Below are positions 7,774-16,003 of a stretch of DNA of 40,029 nt, one piece after another. The notes beneath the pieces were generated by a model. It was not told the origin of the DNA and did no database searches. It saw nothing but the letters and a program-made list of their open reading frames with translations. Position numbers and translations under genes: made by a program. The stretch comes from Sphingomonas sp. AR_OL41 (lineage in GTDB: Bacteria; Pseudomonadota; Alphaproteobacteria; Sphingomonadales; Sphingomonadaceae): the NCBI RefSeq assembly GCF_029911635.1, contig NZ_JARYTI010000042.1, forward strand, positions 1 to 40,029, given 5' to 3'. Position 1 is the first letter of the stretch; each line of letters opens with the position of its first letter.

Positions 7774-8586
7774 TCAACGCTGGCATTTCGGACACCAAAA
7801 GGTCGATCTGCCACCCTCGGCATAGCGCTCGACCGTGCCGCCACAGGCGCAGGGCTCGCCCTCGCGGCCATAGACGGCGAACTGTTTGGAGAAATAGCCA
7901 AGCTCGCCGTCGGGGCGAACATAGTCGCGCAGCGACGACCCACCGGCCTCGATCGCGGCGAGCAGGACCTCGCGAATCGCCGCGACGAGTCGTTCGAGCC
8001 GCGGCAGCGATATCCGCCCCGCTGCGCGCTTGGGCGAGATGCGCGCCAGAAACAGCGCCTCGCAGACATAAATGTTGCCGAGGCCCGCGACGATGCGCTG
8101 GTCGAGCAACATCAGCTTGATCGACGCCTTGCGGCCGGCGAGCGCGGTGAGAAGATATTCCGCGGTCAGCGCATCGCCGAGCGGCTCCGGCCCCAGCGCG
8201 CGGAATGCGGGCCAGTCCGCCAACCCGGCGGTGGGCAGAAGATCGACCGAGCCGAATCGGCGCGGATCGTTGAGCGCGAGACGGCGGCCGCTCGCGGTTT
8301 CGATCAGCAAATGGTCGTGCGGCAGTAGTTCGGCCGGGTCGACGCGCCAGCGCCCCGACATGCCGAGGTGGAAGATCATGGTATCGCCGCGATCGGTATC
8401 GATCAGGCCATATTTGGCGCGGCGATGCAGCACCGTGACGGTCGCGCCGGTCAGCCGCTGGCGCAGATCCTCGGGGAAGGGCCGGCGCAGGTCGCCGCGC
8501 CGCGTCTCGACCAGCGTCAGGCGTTGACCGGCAAGGACGGGCTCGAGTCCGCGGACGGTGGTTTCGACTTCGGGAAGCTCCGGCAT
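7774..8586 (-). CDS. mutM: Formamidopyrimidine-DNA glycosylase (MutM/Fpg)
   Basis: 270 residues. The enzyme removes 8-oxoguanine and other oxidised purines by base excision and nicks the abasic site. It begins MPELPEVET, in which Pro2 is the catalytic Schiff-base nucleophile after Met removal and Glu3 is the general acid. The helix-two-turn-helix (LLDQRIVAGLGNIYVCEALF) and the C-terminal zinc finger with Cys pairs CACGG and CPKCQR are intact. The start at 8586 is fixed by MPELPE; an open frame continues upstream but is antisense to ubiE. It is divergent from ubiE with 57 bp between the starts. Confidence 0.97.
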   Translation of the reverse strand: MPELPEVETTVRGLEPVLAGQRLTLVETRRGDLRRPFPEDLRQRLTGATVTVLHRRAKYGLIDTDRGDTMIFHLGMSGRWRVDPAELLPHDHLLIETASGRRLALNDPRRFGSVDLLPTAGLADWPAFRALGPEPLGDALTAEYLLTALAGRKASIKLMLLDQRIVAGLGNIYVCEALFLARISPKRAAGRISLPRLERLVAAIREVLLAAIEAGGSSLRDYVRPDGELGYFSKQFAVYGREGEPCACGGTVERYAEGGRSTFWCPKCQR

Positions 8587-8643
8587 GCCTCTGGAGCTAG
8601 GTTGCGTTTGCCGATGCCACAAGCCTTGGCTAGAGCCGCTCAC

Positions 8644-9375
8644 ATGACCGACACCGTTTCCTTCGGCTACGAAGACATCGCCCCCGATGAAAAGACCCGT
8701 CGCGTCGGCGGCGTGTTCACCAGCGTGGCCTCGAGCTATGACCTGATGAACGACGCCATGTCCGGCGGGATGCACCGGCTGTGGAAGGATCGCTTTGTAC
8801 GCCGCGTCCAGCCGCGCGCCGGCGAGACGATTCTCGACATGGCCGGCGGGACCGGCGACATCGCCTTTCGCCTCGCCGCATCCGGCGCGAGCGTCACGGT
8901 GGCCGATATCAACCCGGCGATGCTCGACGTCGGCATCGAGCGCGCCGCCAAGCGCGGCATCGACGGGCTGGTCTGGTCCGAGGCCAATGCCGAGACGCTG
9001 CAATTCCCCGATCGCTTCTTCGATGCCTATACCATTGCCTTCGGCATCAGGAACGTGACCGACATCCCCAAGGCACTGCGCGAGGCACACCGTGTGCTGA
9101 GGCGCGGCGGGCGCTTCTTCTGCCTCGAATTTTCGACCACCTTGTGGCCGGGCTTCGCCGAGATCTACGACACCTATTCGCACAAGATCGTGCCCAAGGT
9201 CGGCAAGCTGCTCGCGCATGACGAGGACAGCTATCGCTATCTGATCGAATCGATCCGCCGCTTCCCCGACATGCCGACCTTCGAGCGCATGATCGGCGAG
9301 GCCGGCTTCATCCGCACGCGGGTCGAGCCGATGCTCGGCGGGCTCGTCGCGATCCATAGCGGCTGGAAGATTTGA
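8644..9375 (+). CDS. ubiE: Ubiquinone/menaquinone biosynthesis C-methyltransferase UbiE
   Basis: 243 residues. UbiE is an SAM-dependent C-methyltransferase that methylates 2-polyprenyl-6-methoxy-benzoquinol in ubiquinone synthesis. The family N-terminus VFTSVASSYDLMNDAMSGG is present, followed by SAM motif I ILDMAGGTGDIA (around residue 65) and the signature YTIAFGIRNVTDIPKALREA. The C-terminus (HSGWKI) matches the family's usual ending. It precedes ubiB by 55 bp, with a hairpin repeat in the gap; the pair is a common ubiquinone cluster. Confidence 0.96.
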   Translation: MTDTVSFGYEDIAPDEKTRRVGGVFTSVASSYDLMNDAMSGGMHRLWKDRFVRRVQPRAGETILDMAGGTGDIAFRLAASGASVTVADINPAMLDVGIERAAKRGIDGLVWSEANAETLQFPDRFFDAYTIAFGIRNVTDIPKALREAHRVLRRGGRFFCLEFSTTLWPGFAEIYDTYSHKIVPKVGKLLAHDEDSYRYLIESIRRFPDMPTFERMIGEAGFIRTRVEPMLGGLVAIHSGWKI

Positions 9376-9396
9376 AGATGCGGCAGCATGTTCAAA

Positions 9397-9414
9397 CCCC
9401 GGCGCAGGCCGGGG
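9397..9414. repeat. REP-like hairpin CCCCGGC-gcag-GCCGGGG
   Basis: Perfect 7-bp inverted repeat with a 4-base loop in the 55-bp ubiE–ubiB gap, ending 16 bases before the ubiB GTG and followed by TCCAG. It resembles the element at 5125–5143 in its CCCCGG/CCGGGG core, so both probably belong to a dispersed repeat family. Being so close to the ubiB start it could affect translation or processing. Confidence 0.55.
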
Positions 9415-9430
9415 TCCAGAAAGAGCGCTC

Positions 9431-10966
9431 GTGACCGCCCCCATCGTCCATCTCGCCCGGCTCCTCAAATGGGGCCGGATCCTCGCGCGACACGGCGCGC
9501 TGCGCGGGATCGAGCGCGACCCCAATACCCCGACGCCGATTCGCCGACTGGCGCGCATCGCCCGCTTCGGCGCGCGCGTCCCCGCGGTGCCGCGCTATGC
9601 CGATGCGTTCCAGGCGATCGGCCCGGCGGCGATCAAGCTCGGCCAAACGCTCGCGACGCGCCCCGATCTGGTCGGCGACGAGGCGGCGCACGACCTGCTG
9701 CGCTTGCAGGACACCCTGCCCCCGGTGCCCTGGGAACAGATCCACGCCGCGATGACCCGTGCCTTTGGGCGCCCGACCGAGGACCTGTTCACCTCGATCG
9801 ATCCGGTGCCGATCGGCGCCGCCTCGATCGCGCAGGTCCACCGTGCCGTCACCACCGATGGGCGCATCGTCGCGGTCAAGGTGCTGCGCCCCGGCGTCGA
9901 GGAGGAATTCGCGCGCGCGATCGACACCTATCAATGGGCGGCGGCGCAGGTCGAGGCGATGGGCGGCGAGCTGTCGCGGCTGCGCCCGCGGCTCGTCATC
10001 GAAACCTTCAAGCGCTGGACCGCGCGCGAGCTCGACCTGCGGCGCGAGGCGGCCTCGGCCTCCGAACTCGCCGATTCGATGACCGCCGAGCCCGATTATG
10101 TCGTCCCGGCAATCGACTGGCAGCGCACCACCGGCCGGGTGCTGACCATCGCCTGGGTCGACGGCATCAAGCTGTCGGACCGGCCGGCGCTGGTCGCCGC
10201 CGGCTATGACCTGAAAAAGCTGTCCGACACGTTGGTCCACGCCTTTTTGCGCCAGGCGATCTCGGACGGTTTCTTCCATGCCGACATGCACCAGGGCAAT
10301 CTGTTCGCGTTGCCCGGCAACCGCATCGCCGCAATCGATTTCGGCATCATGGGGCGGATCGACCGGCGCGCGCGGGTGTGGCTGGCGGAGATTCTCTATG
10401 GATTGATCACCGGCAATTACAAACGCGTCGCCGAAATCCATTTCGAGGCCGGCTATGTCCCGCCGCATCACAATGTCGCGGAATTCGCCACCGCGCTGCG
10501 CGCGGTGGGCGAGCCGATGCGCGGCATGCCGGTCAAGGACATGTCGATCGGCATGATGCTCGACGGGCTGTTCTCGATCACGCGCGATTTCGACATGCAG
10601 ACCCAGCCCCATCTGCTGCTGCTGCAAAAAACGATGGTGATGGTCGAGGGCGTGGCGACGAGCCTCGACCCCGACATCAACCTGTGGGAATCGGCGGCGC
10701 CGTTCGTGCGCGAGTGGATCCGGACCGAGCTCGGGCCGGAAGCGGCGCTGGCCGACCGGCTGATCACCGACTTCAGGACGCTGACGCGGCTGCCCGAGCT
10801 GATCCGCAATATCGAGGCGCGTTTCCCCGCGCCGGGCGGGGCGCCGCCGGCACCGCCGCTCAAGGAAATCGAGGTGGTGCGGATCGGCGGCGGCTGGCGT
10901 TATGTCGTGATCGCCATCCTGTCGGCCGCGGCAAGCGTCGCCGCGACGCTGGCGGTCCTGCGCTAG
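9431..10966 (+). CDS. ubiB: UbiB family atypical kinase/ATPase of ubiquinone biosynthesis
   Basis: 511 residues, GTG start with AGAAAGAG upstream. UbiB (COQ8/ADCK family) is an atypical protein-kinase-like ATPase needed for ubiquinone synthesis at the membrane. The family KxGQ motif is in AIKLGQTLATRPDLVG (near residue 70), the ATP-binding lysine in VAVKVLRPG, and the catalytic and metal-binding motifs in FFHADMHQGNLFAL and IAAIDFGIMG. A membrane segment (YVVIAILSAAASVAATLAVL) forms the C-terminus, with no second long helix recognisable. It follows ubiE and precedes a polytopic membrane protein by a few bases. Confidence 0.95.
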   Translation: MTAPIVHLARLLKWGRILARHGALRGIERDPNTPTPIRRLARIARFGARVPAVPRYADAFQAIGPAAIKLGQTLATRPDLVGDEAAHDLLRLQDTLPPVPWEQIHAAMTRAFGRPTEDLFTSIDPVPIGAASIAQVHRAVTTDGRIVAVKVLRPGVEEEFARAIDTYQWAAAQVEAMGGELSRLRPRLVIETFKRWTARELDLRREAASASELADSMTAEPDYVVPAIDWQRTTGRVLTIAWVDGIKLSDRPALVAAGYDLKKLSDTLVHAFLRQAISDGFFHADMHQGNLFALPGNRIAAIDFGIMGRIDRRARVWLAEILYGLITGNYKRVAEIHFEAGYVPPHHNVAEFATALRAVGEPMRGMPVKDMSIGMMLDGLFSITRDFDMQTQPHLLLLQKTMVMVEGVATSLDPDINLWESAAPFVREWIRTELGPEAALADRLITDFRTLTRLPELIRNIEARFPAPGGAPPAPPLKEIEVVRIGGGWRYVVIAILSAAASVAATLAVLR

Positions 10967-11029
10967 CCGCGCATGGCGAGCCGCGCGCCTACCCCCTTGT
11001 GGCTCACCGCGCCGTCGCGTTTTTCGGGC

Positions 11030-12094
11030 ATGAAGCGTTTGCCGGCGCGGATCGTGCTGGCCTGTTGCGCGCTGCTGCTCGCCGCGACGCTGCTCGCGCT
11101 CACCGCGCCGAGCCCGCCGCCGGTCAGCCATGACCCGGCGGCACGCGCCAACGACCAGGCGGATGTGGTGCTCTACGAATCGATCGTTGCCGGGGTGCGC
11201 GGCGGGGGCAATTATTATGCCGTGGCGGCGCAGGCGCTGCGCGTCGGCAACTATCCGATGCGGCCTTTCGTCACCTTCCGCCTGCCGACGCTGGCGCTGT
11301 TCGAGGCGAGCCTGCCGGGATGGGCGCCGGTCATTTTGCTCTATCTGCTCGCCGCGAGCGTGATGCTCGCCTGGTTCGTACGGCTGCGACCGGCCTTTGT
11401 GCGCGCACCGCCGCTGGCGATCGCGCTGGTACTGCTGACGGGGGGGATGACCGCCTTCGTGCAGAGCGAATTGGTGGCGTTTCACGAGATCTGGGCCGGG
11501 CTGCTGATCGCGCTGTCGCTGGCGCTGCGACGTGAGGATCGCTGGGTCGAGGCGGTCGCGTTCGGGATGATCGCGATGCTGGTGCGCGAAACCGCCGGCC
11601 TCTATGTCGGGATCATGGCGGTGCTTGCCTGGTATGAAGGGCATCGGCGCGAGAGCATCGGCTGGCTCGCCACGATCGGCGTGTTCGCGTTGGTCATCGC
11701 GCTTCACGCCCATGCCGTGGCGCAGGTCGTCAACCCGACCGACCCCGCGTCGCCGGGCTGGGCCGGCCTGCTCGGTTTCGGTTTCTTTGTGAAGACGATG
11801 AGCATCTCGACCGCGCTTGCCCTGGCCCCGCCATGGCTCGCCGCGCCGCTGGTCGGGCTGGCGCTGATCGGCTGGTCGGCATGGCGCGAGCCGCTGGCGC
11901 TGCGCGCGACGGCGATCTTCATCGGCTATGCCGTGCTGCTGTCGCTGTTCGGGCGCACCGATACCTTCTATTGGGGGCTGATGATCGCCCCTGCCCTTCT
12001 CGTCGGCCTGGCCTTTGCGCCCGATGCGCTGCGCGACCTGTATGCCGCAGCGACCGACAAGCGCCGCATCATCGTCACGCGGGTGGTGCGGTGA
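11030..12094 (+). CDS. Polytopic membrane protein, unknown function (GT-C-like topology)
   Basis: 354 residues from the ATG at 11030, which gives a compact start MKRLPAR directly before the first hydrophobic helix; an in-frame ATG at 10973 would add 19 residues with no clear ribosome-binding site. About 8–10 membrane helices are visible. After the first helix comes an extracytoplasmic loop with a DQADVVLYE segment (acidic residues after helix 1), and RETAGLY lies in mid-protein. Loop acids after helix 1 are a feature of GT-C lipid-linked-sugar glycosyltransferases, so such a role is possible, but I recognise no family for certain. Its stop overlaps the coaC start (GTGA), indicating translational coupling. 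Confidence 0.7.
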   Translation: MKRLPARIVLACCALLLAATLLALTAPSPPPVSHDPAARANDQADVVLYESIVAGVRGGGNYYAVAAQALRVGNYPMRPFVTFRLPTLALFEASLPGWAPVILLYLLAASVMLAWFVRLRPAFVRAPPLAIALVLLTGGMTAFVQSELVAFHEIWAGLLIALSLALRREDRWVEAVAFGMIAMLVRETAGLYVGIMAVLAWYEGHRRESIGWLATIGVFALVIALHAHAVAQVVNPTDPASPGWAGLLGFGFFVKTMSISTALALAPPWLAAPLVGLALIGWSAWREPLALRATAIFIGYAVLLSLFGRTDTFYWGLMIAPALLVGLAFAPDALRDLYAAATDKRRIIVTRVVR

Positions 12095-12627
12095 AGCGCA
12101 TCCTGCTGATCGTCGGCGGCGGGATCGCTGCCTACAAGGCATGCGAGCTGATCCGGCTGGCACGCAAGGCCGGGATCGGCGTGCGCTGCGTGCTGACCGA
12201 GGGCGGCGCGCATTTCATCACGCCGATGACGCTGGCCGCGCTGAGCGAAAACCCGGTGTTCACCTCGCTGTGGGACCTCAAGGACGAGGCCGAGATGGGC
12301 CATATCCAGCTCAGCCGCGAGGCCGATCTCGTCGTGGTGGCACCCGCCACCGCCGATCTGATGGCGAAGATGGCGGCGGGCATCGCCGATGATCTCGCCA
12401 CCACGCTGCTGCTCGCAACCGACAAAAGCGTGCTCGCCGCGCCGTCGATGAACGTGCGCATGTGGCAGCACGCCGCGACGCGCCGCAATGTCGCGACGCT
12501 GCGCGCCGACGGCGTGACGGTGATGGAGCCCGACGAGGGCGAGATGGCGTGCGGCGAATTCGGGCCCGGCCGCCTGCCGACGCCCGAAGCGATCCTCGCG
12601 ATGGTCCAGAGCCTGCTCGCGGTCTGA
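12091..12627 (+). CDS. coaC: Phosphopantothenoylcysteine decarboxylase (CoaC half, separate gene)
   Basis: 178 residues, GTG start overlapping the previous stop. It is an HFCD-family flavoprotein that decarboxylates 4'-phosphopantothenoylcysteine in coenzyme A synthesis. The N-terminus ILLIVGGGIAAYKACELIR is the FMN-binding family start. The catalytic His is in MGHIQLSREADLVVVAPATA (His71), the PxMN-type motif reads APSMNVRMW, and the substrate-clamp Cys is in EMACGEFGPGRLP (Cys154). In most bacteria this domain is fused to CoaB in one protein of about 400 residues; here a stop codon ends it and a new ATG begins CoaB one base later (TGATG). Confidence 0.93.
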   Translation: MKRILLIVGGGIAAYKACELIRLARKAGIGVRCVLTEGGAHFITPMTLAALSENPVFTSLWDLKDEAEMGHIQLSREADLVVVAPATADLMAKMAAGIADDLATTLLLATDKSVLAAPSMNVRMWQHAATRRNVATLRADGVTVMEPDEGEMACGEFGPGRLPTPEAILAMVQSLLAV

Positions 12628-13259
12628 TGCTTGCCGGCCAGCATGTCATCGTCACCGCCGGCCCGACGCACGAGCCGATCGACCCGGTGCGCTATATCGC
12701 CAACCGCTCATCGGGGCGGCAGGGCTTCGCGCTTGCCGGCGCGCTGGCCGCGCTTGGCGCGCGCGTCACGCTGATTGCCGGCCCGGTGACGCTGCCGACA
12801 CCGGTCGGGGTGACGCGGATCGATGTCGAGACGGCAGTGCAGATGCACGACGCGGTATTTGCCGCGCTGCCCGCCGACGCCGCGGTGATGGTCGCCGCCG
12901 TCGCCGACTGGCGCGTCGCGGCGGCGGGACAGAAGATCAAGAAGGGTGCCGGCGCGCCGGTGCTGACGTTGGTCGAGAATCCCGACATTCTTGCAACGCT
13001 GGCCCGCGACTCGCGCCGCCCCGGGCTGCTGATTGGTTTTGCCGCCGAGACCGAAAAGGTCGTCGAACACGCCATCGCCAAGCGCGCGCGCAAGCAGGTC
13101 GACTGGATCGTCGCCAATGACGTGTCGGGCGATGTGATGGGCGGCGCGGACAACAGCATCCACATCGTCACCGCCGACGGTGTCGAGAGCTGGGAACGCC
13201 TGCCCAAGCATGCGGTCGCCGCCCGGCTGGCGCAGCGCATTGCGGAGAAAATGACATGA
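12627..13259 (+). CDS. coaB: Phosphopantothenate–cysteine ligase (CoaB half, separate gene)
   Basis: 210 residues. It joins cysteine to 4'-phosphopantothenate using a nucleotide triphosphate. The family start HVIVTAGPTHEPIDPVRYI, with ANRSSGRQGF following, is intact. The catalytic segment AAVADWRVAAAGQKIKKG carries the conserved Asp-Trp and Lys-Ile-Lys-Lys, and DWIVANDVSG is near the C-terminus. Its ATG shares the A of the coaC stop (TGATG), so the split pair is still expressed as one coupled unit. Its own stop overlaps the dut start (ATGA). Confidence 0.93.
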   Translation: MLAGQHVIVTAGPTHEPIDPVRYIANRSSGRQGFALAGALAALGARVTLIAGPVTLPTPVGVTRIDVETAVQMHDAVFAALPADAAVMVAAVADWRVAAAGQKIKKGAGAPVLTLVENPDILATLARDSRRPGLLIGFAAETEKVVEHAIAKRARKQVDWIVANDVSGDVMGGADNSIHIVTADGVESWERLPKHAVAARLAQRIAEKMT

Positions 13260-13699
13260 GCCCGATCACCATCCAGCTGAAGCGCCTGCCGCATGGCACC
13301 GGGCTGCCGCTGCCGGCCTATGCCACCGCCGGGGCCGCCGGCATGGATGTGGTCGCTGCGGAGGAACTCGTCCTCACCCCCGGCGCGCGCGCGGCGGTCG
13401 CCACGGGCTTCGCCATCGCCATCCCCGAGGGCTATGAGGTGCAGGTGCGGCCGCGCTCGGGCCTTGCGCTCAAGCATGGCGTGACCTGCCTCAACACGCC
13501 CGGCACGATCGACAGCGACTATCGCGGCGAAGTGAAGGTGATTCTCGCCAATCTCGGCGCCGAACCCTTTGCCATCGCGCGCGGCGACCGCATCGCCCAA
13601 CTCGTTCCGGCCCCGGTCCAGCGTGCCACGCTGGACGAGGTCGACGCGTTGGATGATACTGCGCGCGGGGCCGGAGGGTTCGGATCCACAGGACGTTGA
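13256..13699 (+). CDS. dut: Deoxyuridine 5'-triphosphate nucleotidohydrolase (dUTPase)
   Basis: 147 residues, a standard homotrimeric dUTPase that hydrolyses dUTP to dUMP and PPi, keeping uracil out of DNA. All five motifs can be read: AGMDVVA (1), RPRSGLALKHG (2), NTPGTIDSDYRGE with the catalytic Asp and uracil-stacking Tyr (3), RGDRIAQLV (4) and the flexible P-loop-like RGAGGFGSTGR at the C-terminus (5). It overlaps coaB by four bases and the next gene by one. Linkage of dut with coaBC is common in proteobacteria. Confidence 0.96.
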   Translation: MSPITIQLKRLPHGTGLPLPAYATAGAAGMDVVAAEELVLTPGARAAVATGFAIAIPEGYEVQVRPRSGLALKHGVTCLNTPGTIDSDYRGEVKVILANLGAEPFAIARGDRIAQLVPAPVQRATLDEVDALDDTARGAGGFGSTGR

Positions 13700-14094
13700 T
13701 GCTATTGCCGCTCATCATGCAGGTCGCCACGCAAGTGGTGGCGCCGCCGCCCGTGCCGACGGACTGGGCGACGCTTGCCCCCTTGCCCTATGTCGCGCCG
13801 CCGCTGGTCACGCCGGCGATGGAGCAGTTCGTTGCCGGCGAGATCGCCGCGAAGCGCTGCGTGGGCCCCAAGCCCGTCGATGGCCATTATATCGTCCGTG
13901 TCGACATCGCGGCGTTGGTCGGCGGCGACGGCGCGATCCGCAAGGCCATGCCGCGCGCGATCGGCTGCCCGACCGTCGAGCAATATAGCGCGGGGCTGGT
14001 GATCGGCTTTGCGCGCGGCAATCTTCCGGCGCGCGGCGCGGGTGCCGGCGAGCAATGGTATCGCACGACACTCGTCTACGACTGGGGCAAATGA
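13699..14094 (+). CDS. Small exported protein of unknown function
   Basis: 131 residues. The ATG shares its A with the dut stop (TGATG). The N-terminus MLLPLIMQVATQVVAPPPVP is a short, weak signal-peptide-like stretch followed by a Pro-rich segment. The rest is a small alpha/beta-looking domain with one conserved-looking cysteine pair (RCVG, IGCP) and a final RTTLVYDWGK. The last part recalls TonB-C-like small domains, but I do not recognise a family. It overlaps the next gene (ATGA), so it belongs to the coupled coaC–coaB–dut–moeB string. Confidence 0.7.
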   Translation: MLLPLIMQVATQVVAPPPVPTDWATLAPLPYVAPPLVTPAMEQFVAGEIAAKRCVGPKPVDGHYIVRVDIAALVGGDGAIRKAMPRAIGCPTVEQYSAGLVIGFARGNLPARGAGAGEQWYRTTLVYDWGK

Positions 14095-14840
14095 CCCTCA
14101 GCGACGACGACCTCGCGCGCTATGCCCGTCATATCGTGCTGAAGGAAATCGGCGGTGCGGGGCAGCGCCGGCTGCGCGCTGCGACGGTCGCGGTCGTTGG
14201 CGCGGGCGGGATCGGTTCGCCCGCGATCCAGTATCTCGCCGCGGCCGGGGTCGGCACGCTGGTCGTGATCGACGACGATCGCGTCGAGTTGTCCAACCTC
14301 CAGCGCCAGACTTTGTTCGGCGGGAGCGATGTGGGCCAAAGCAAGGTTGCCGCTGCCGCCGCCGCGGTGGCACGGCTAAACCCCGGCGTGGACGTGCGCA
14401 CGGTCGCAACGCGGTTCACGGCCGACAATGCCGCAAGCCTGATCGAGGGCGCCGATGTAGTGCTCGACGGCTGCGACAATTTCCCCACCCGTCTCGCCGT
14501 CGCAAAAGCCGCTTACGCGCTGCACATCCCGCTCGTCTCCGCTGCCGTCGCGCAGTTCGAGGGCCAACTCGCGGTCTATCGCGGCTGGGAAAGCGACAAG
14601 CCCTGCTATCATTGTCTGGTCGGTGCCGACCCCGACCGCGCCGAGGCCAATTGCGCCGAGGCCGGCGTGCTCGGCGCGATGACCGGGGTGATGGGCAGCC
14701 TTGCCGCGCTCGAGACGATCCGCGCGCTCGTGCCGTTCGGCGACGACCCCGCGGGCAGGCTGTTGCTGGCAGACGCGCTCGCCTTTCGTTTTCGCACCAT
14801 CACGCTGCTCAAGGACCCCGGCTGCCCGGTCTGCGGTTAG
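14091..14840 (+). CDS. moeB: MoeB/ThiF/HesA family adenylyltransferase (E1-like)
   Basis: 249 residues. E1-like enzymes adenylate the C-terminal glycine of a ubiquitin-like sulfur carrier (MoaD or ThiS). The start LARYARHIVLKEIGGAGQRRL is typical. ATP-binding GAGGIGSPAIQYLAAAGVG is followed by DDDRVELSNLQRQTLF, and the DGCDNFPTR motif and zinc-binding Cys pairs CYHC and CPVC (the last residues) are present. The fold and active-site set are complete, but from sequence alone MoeB (molybdopterin) and ThiF (thiazole) roles cannot be separated; with no moa or thi genes next to it I call it MoeB-type only by similarity. Confidence 0.88.
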   Translation: MTLSDDDLARYARHIVLKEIGGAGQRRLRAATVAVVGAGGIGSPAIQYLAAAGVGTLVVIDDDRVELSNLQRQTLFGGSDVGQSKVAAAAAAVARLNPGVDVRTVATRFTADNAASLIEGADVVLDGCDNFPTRLAVAKAAYALHIPLVSAAVAQFEGQLAVYRGWESDKPCYHCLVGADPDRAEANCAEAGVLGAMTGVMGSLAALETIRALVPFGDDPAGRLLLADALAFRFRTITLLKDPGCPVCG

Positions 14841-14875
14841 CGCGGTCTTAAGGCTCCCCGGCCTAGCAGTGGGGC

Positions 14876-16003
14876 ATGGCAGCGCTGCGCAAGATTCTCG
14901 TCATTTTCGGCACACGGCCCGAAGCGATCAAGCTGTTCCCGGTCGTTGCGGCGCTGCGCACAATCCCGACGCTGGATGTGCGCACCTGCGTAACCGCGCA
15001 GCATCGCGGGCTGCTCGACCAGGTGCTGGCGATCGCCGGGCTGACGCCCGACATCGATCTCGACCTGATGGAGCCCGGCCAGTCGCTCGACCGGCTGACC
15101 GCGCGGCTGCTCACCGGCCTCGGCGAGGTGATGGATGCCGAACGGCCCGATCGCGTGATCGTGCAGGGCGATACCGCGACCGCGATGGTCGGCGCGCTCG
15201 CCGCTTATTACCGCAAGGTGCCGGTCAGCCATGTCGAGGCCGGGCTGCGCTCGGGGGATATCTGGCAGCCCTGGCCCGAGGAGGTGAACCGCCGCATCGT
15301 CGCGCCGATCGCCGACCAGCATTTCGCCCCGACCGAGACAGCGGCCGAGGCGCTGCGCCGCGAGAATATCGCGCCCGCCATGATCCATGTCACCGGCAAC
15401 ACGGTGATCGACGCCTTGCTGGCGACGCAGGCGCGGCTCGATGCCGATCCCGGCATGGCGGCCGGCCTGGACGAGATCGCCGCGCGTTTCGCGGGCAAGC
15501 GCGTGATTCTCGTCACCACGCACCGCCGCGAGAATTTCGGCGACGGCATGGAGAATATCGCGCGTGCGATCGGCCGCATTGCCGACCGCGACGACGTCGC
15601 GATCCTGTTTCCGGTTCACCCCAACCCCAATGTGGTGTCCGTAATGGATCGTCTGCTCGGTGACCGGGCCAACGTCGCGCGGATCGACCCGCTCGATTAT
15701 CCGCATTTCGTCCGCGCGCTTGGCCTGTGCGACATCGCGCTGACCGACTCTGGCGGCGTGCAGGAAGAGGCCCCGGCGCTCGGCAAGCCCGTGCTGGTGA
15801 TGCGCGAGACGACCGAGCGTCCCGAAGGCGTGGTGGCCGGCACGGCGAAGCTGATCGGCACCGACGCCGATCGGATCGTTTCCGAAATCTTCACCCTCCT
15901 CGACGATAGCGCTGCTTATTCGGCCATGGCCCGCGCCCACAATCCGTTCGGCGATGGCCATGCGTCGGCAAGGATTGCGGGGGTCGTCGCCGATGGGTTC
16001 TGA
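14876..16003 (+). CDS. wecB: UDP-N-acetylglucosamine 2-epimerase (non-hydrolysing)
   Basis: 375 residues, the usual length. It converts UDP-GlcNAc to UDP-ManNAc. Family segments: ILVIFGTRPEAIKLFPVV at the start, VIVQGDTATAMVGALAAYY, VSHVEAGLRSGD, VTTHRRENFGDGM and LTDSGGVQEEAPALGKPVLV with the UDP-binding part. It overlaps wecC by 11 bases, so the two act together to give UDP-ManNAcA. It is the first gene of the polysaccharide locus, 35 bp after the MoeB-type gene. Confidence 0.96.
   Translation: MAALRKILVIFGTRPEAIKLFPVVAALRTIPTLDVRTCVTAQHRGLLDQVLAIAGLTPDIDLDLMEPGQSLDRLTARLLTGLGEVMDAERPDRVIVQGDTATAMVGALAAYYRKVPVSHVEAGLRSGDIWQPWPEEVNRRIVAPIADQHFAPTETAAEALRRENIAPAMIHVTGNTVIDALLATQARLDADPGMAAGLDEIAARFAGKRVILVTTHRRENFGDGMENIARAIGRIADRDDVAILFPVHPNPNVVSVMDRLLGDRANVARIDPLDYPHFVRALGLCDIALTDSGGVQEEAPALGKPVLVMRETTERPEGVVAGTAKLIGTDADRIVSEIFTLLDDSAAYSAMARAHNPFGDGHASARIAGVVADGF

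Noticed and set aside
9392..12163. 923-codon open frame antisense to ubiB and the next gene
   Set aside because: Same low-complexity antisense composition; ubiB motifs are intact on the plus strand.
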